A DNA stretch of 5,323 nt, from assembly GCA_002349565.1 (NCBI GenBank), contig DEDN01000021.1, positions 1 to 5,323 of the forward strand, written 5' to 3'. Shown piece after piece: positions 4,358-5,323 of the stretch. A program made the translations under genes and the position numbers. The notes under the pieces were generated by a model. That model worked only from the letters and a program-made list of their open reading frames with translations. It was not told where the DNA came from and did not search any database. The stretch is from Alphaproteobacteria bacterium UBA2903. GTDB taxonomy: Bacteria; Pseudomonadota; Alphaproteobacteria; CAAGCB01; CAG-977. Each line of letters opens with the position of its first letter. Position 1 is the first letter of the stretch.

Positions 4358-5323
4358 TTAACGGTTGGACTTGATGCCGTTGCACCTGCGGCAAAGCATT
4401 TGACAGTTTTCCGCCGTCGTCTTGCCACCTTTCGACCACGGGATAATGTGGTCGCCCTCCATTTGCCCGAAGTCAAAACACTGTTTGCATTTGGGGCAGA
4501 TTCCGTTTTGCCGTTCGTAAGCTTCCCGTTTCATTTTGTCCGAAAAGGCGCGCAAGTTTAATTTTCGTTCATCGCCCGACAGCAGATATTCGTAAATGCC
4601 TTTTTTGTTGGAAACGTCTTCGTCTTCCATCAAATCGGCAATCCGCGGTTCAAAGTTGCCGAAGTTTGGCGTTCCGAACAGGTTATACAACCGTCCCCAG
4701 TCGATTCCTTTCATTTCCTTGCGGTACACGGGAAAGACAGTTTGAACCCAAGCGATGACGCTTTGAAAATAAAGCCACAATTCATTGGCGTTCGGTGCGT
4801 TTTGATGTTGCGCCATATAGTCTTCGATATTGCCCGCACTTATCCAGCGCAGCACCGTTTCCAAATAATCCTGACGAATCGGCGAACCGTTCATATATTT
4901 GCTTGCTAAGTTGTAAGCGACGCAATTCGTCTTGCTGAAATAACGTTTGGCATCGGTCAGCCAAGATCCCGTGTAATTGGCGTTGCGCAATTCTTGGTCG
5001 GTCAGTTTTTCACCCGCGATATTGATTGTTTTAAACCAGTCCAGCCGTTCTTTGTCGTTGCCCGTGCAAACATAAATCATCAGCGGATAATCCAGAATTT
5101 GATTCTTTTCCGTTTCCGTCAGATTATGAAAATATTTGCTGTTAAACGAGTAATCCCCGTTGGCGTAAGCGCACAAACTCAGCGTCCTTTGCTGTCCGTC
5201 CAGCAGTTCGAAAGTGCCGTCCGCGTTTTTCGACCAGTACATCACATTCAGGGGAAAGCCTTTGAAAACCGTTTCGATAACGGCGTTTCGCTTTTTGTCG
5301 TCATAAACAAATTCGCGCTGATA
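4358..5323 (-). CDS. DUF262 protein with C-terminal HNH nuclease domain (5'-truncated)
   Basis: The frame is open from the right edge to the TAA at 4360-4358, giving 321 visible residues. Residues 1-26, upstream of an in-frame GTG at 5245, clearly belong to the domain (YQREFVYDDKKRNAVIE is the classic DUF262 opening), so the GTG is not the start and only a short N-terminus, perhaps 30-50 residues, is missing. DUF262 continues with LLDGQQRTLS, whose DGQQR (42-46) is the family's nucleotide-hydrolysis motif. A mostly helical middle follows. The C-terminus is an HNH nuclease: CPKC at 276-279, GDHIIPWSKGG at 290-300, Asn306, then LCRRCN at 310-315 and a final Lys. The two CxxC pairs should hold a structural zinc; Asp291-His292 and Asn306 or Asn315 are the catalytic candidates. 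DUF262 with a nuclease domain occurs in GmrSD, SspE and BrxU, which cut modified or phage DNA, but those carry DUF1524 rather than this HNH type. I recall similar DUF262-HNH proteins as widespread and uncharacterised in gut bacteria. A defence role is inference. Confidence 0.9.
   Translation of the reverse strand, partial: YQREFVYDDKKRNAVIETVFKGFPLNVMYWSKNADGTFELLDGQQRTLSLCAYANGDYSFNSKYFHNLTETEKNQILDYPLMIYVCTGNDKERLDWFKTINIAGEKLTDQELRNANYTGSWLTDAKRYFSKTNCVAYNLASKYMNGSPIRQDYLETVLRWISAGNIEDYMAQHQNAPNANELWLYFQSVIAWVQTVFPVYRKEMKGIDWGRLYNLFGTPNFGNFEPRIADLMEDEDVSNKKGIYEYLLSGDERKLNLRAFSDKMKREAYERQNGICPKCKQCFDFGQMEGDHIIPWSKGGKTTAENCQMLCRRCNGIKSNR

Noticed and set aside
3687..4439. A 250-codon open frame on the minus strand opposite the nucleosidase gene.
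   Set aside because: It is antisense to a well-supported gene, runs across the end of the convergent gene, and contains no family motif.
5243..5245. GTG at 5245 as the start of the DUF262-HNH gene.
   Set aside because: The 26 codons upstream to the window edge encode the canonical beginning of DUF262, so the gene continues beyond the edge.
3666..5323. A two-gene defence system combining the nucleosidase-family protein with the DUF262-HNH protein.
   Set aside because: The genes are convergent rather than co-transcribed, the nucleosidase has housekeeping length and catalytic residues, and no established pairing of this kind is known to me.

Overview
This 5.3 kb window carries five protein-coding genes and no RNA gene, CRISPR array or insertion sequence that I can see. 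Two genes are cut by the window edges. The genes are compact and separated by short gaps with clear hairpin terminators and Shine-Dalgarno sites, so the DNA is bacterial. The tandem cysteine-rich secreted-type protein, a glutamyl-tRNA synthetase whose wording recalls gut Clostridia, and a DUF262-HNH protein of a type I recall from gut bacteria together suggest an uncultured host-associated bacterium. My best guess is a gut alphaproteobacterium or similar lineage, but this is low-confidence inference because no rRNA or other taxonomic marker is present.

Layout, left to right. (1) Bases 1-1425, plus strand: the C-terminal 474 residues of a very cysteine-rich modular protein (71 Cys, about 15%), built from three kinds of disulfide-type repeat and two Ser/Thr/Pro linkers. 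It ends at a strong hairpin terminator. (2) Bases 1426-1629: intergenic, holding that terminator, a 26-bp inverted repeat, a sigma70-type promoter candidate and the gltX ribosome binding site. (3) Bases 1630-3093, plus: complete gltX, glutamyl-tRNA synthetase. (4) A bidirectional terminator at 3097-3122 shared with the convergent next gene. (5) Bases 3126-3572, minus: a complete dCMP deaminase-family protein. (6) A 93-bp divergent intergenic region. (7) Bases 3666-4352, plus: a complete MTA/SAH nucleosidase-family protein with some altered active-site motifs. (8) Bases 4358-5323, minus: a DUF262 protein with a C-terminal HNH nuclease domain, lacking only its N-terminal start, which lies beyond the right edge.

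The genes do not form one operon. Strands alternate (+, +, -, +, -), and each gene appears to be its own transcription unit. gltX, the deaminase (dUMP supply) and the nucleosidase (MTA/SAH recycling) look like housekeeping genes. The two accessory-looking genes sit at the ends: the cysteine-rich protein, probably exported, and the DUF262-HNH protein, a candidate nucleic-acid-targeting or defence protein. No defence island or multi-gene novel system can be demonstrated from this window alone; the cysteine-rich protein and the DUF262-HNH protein are the parts most worth following up.
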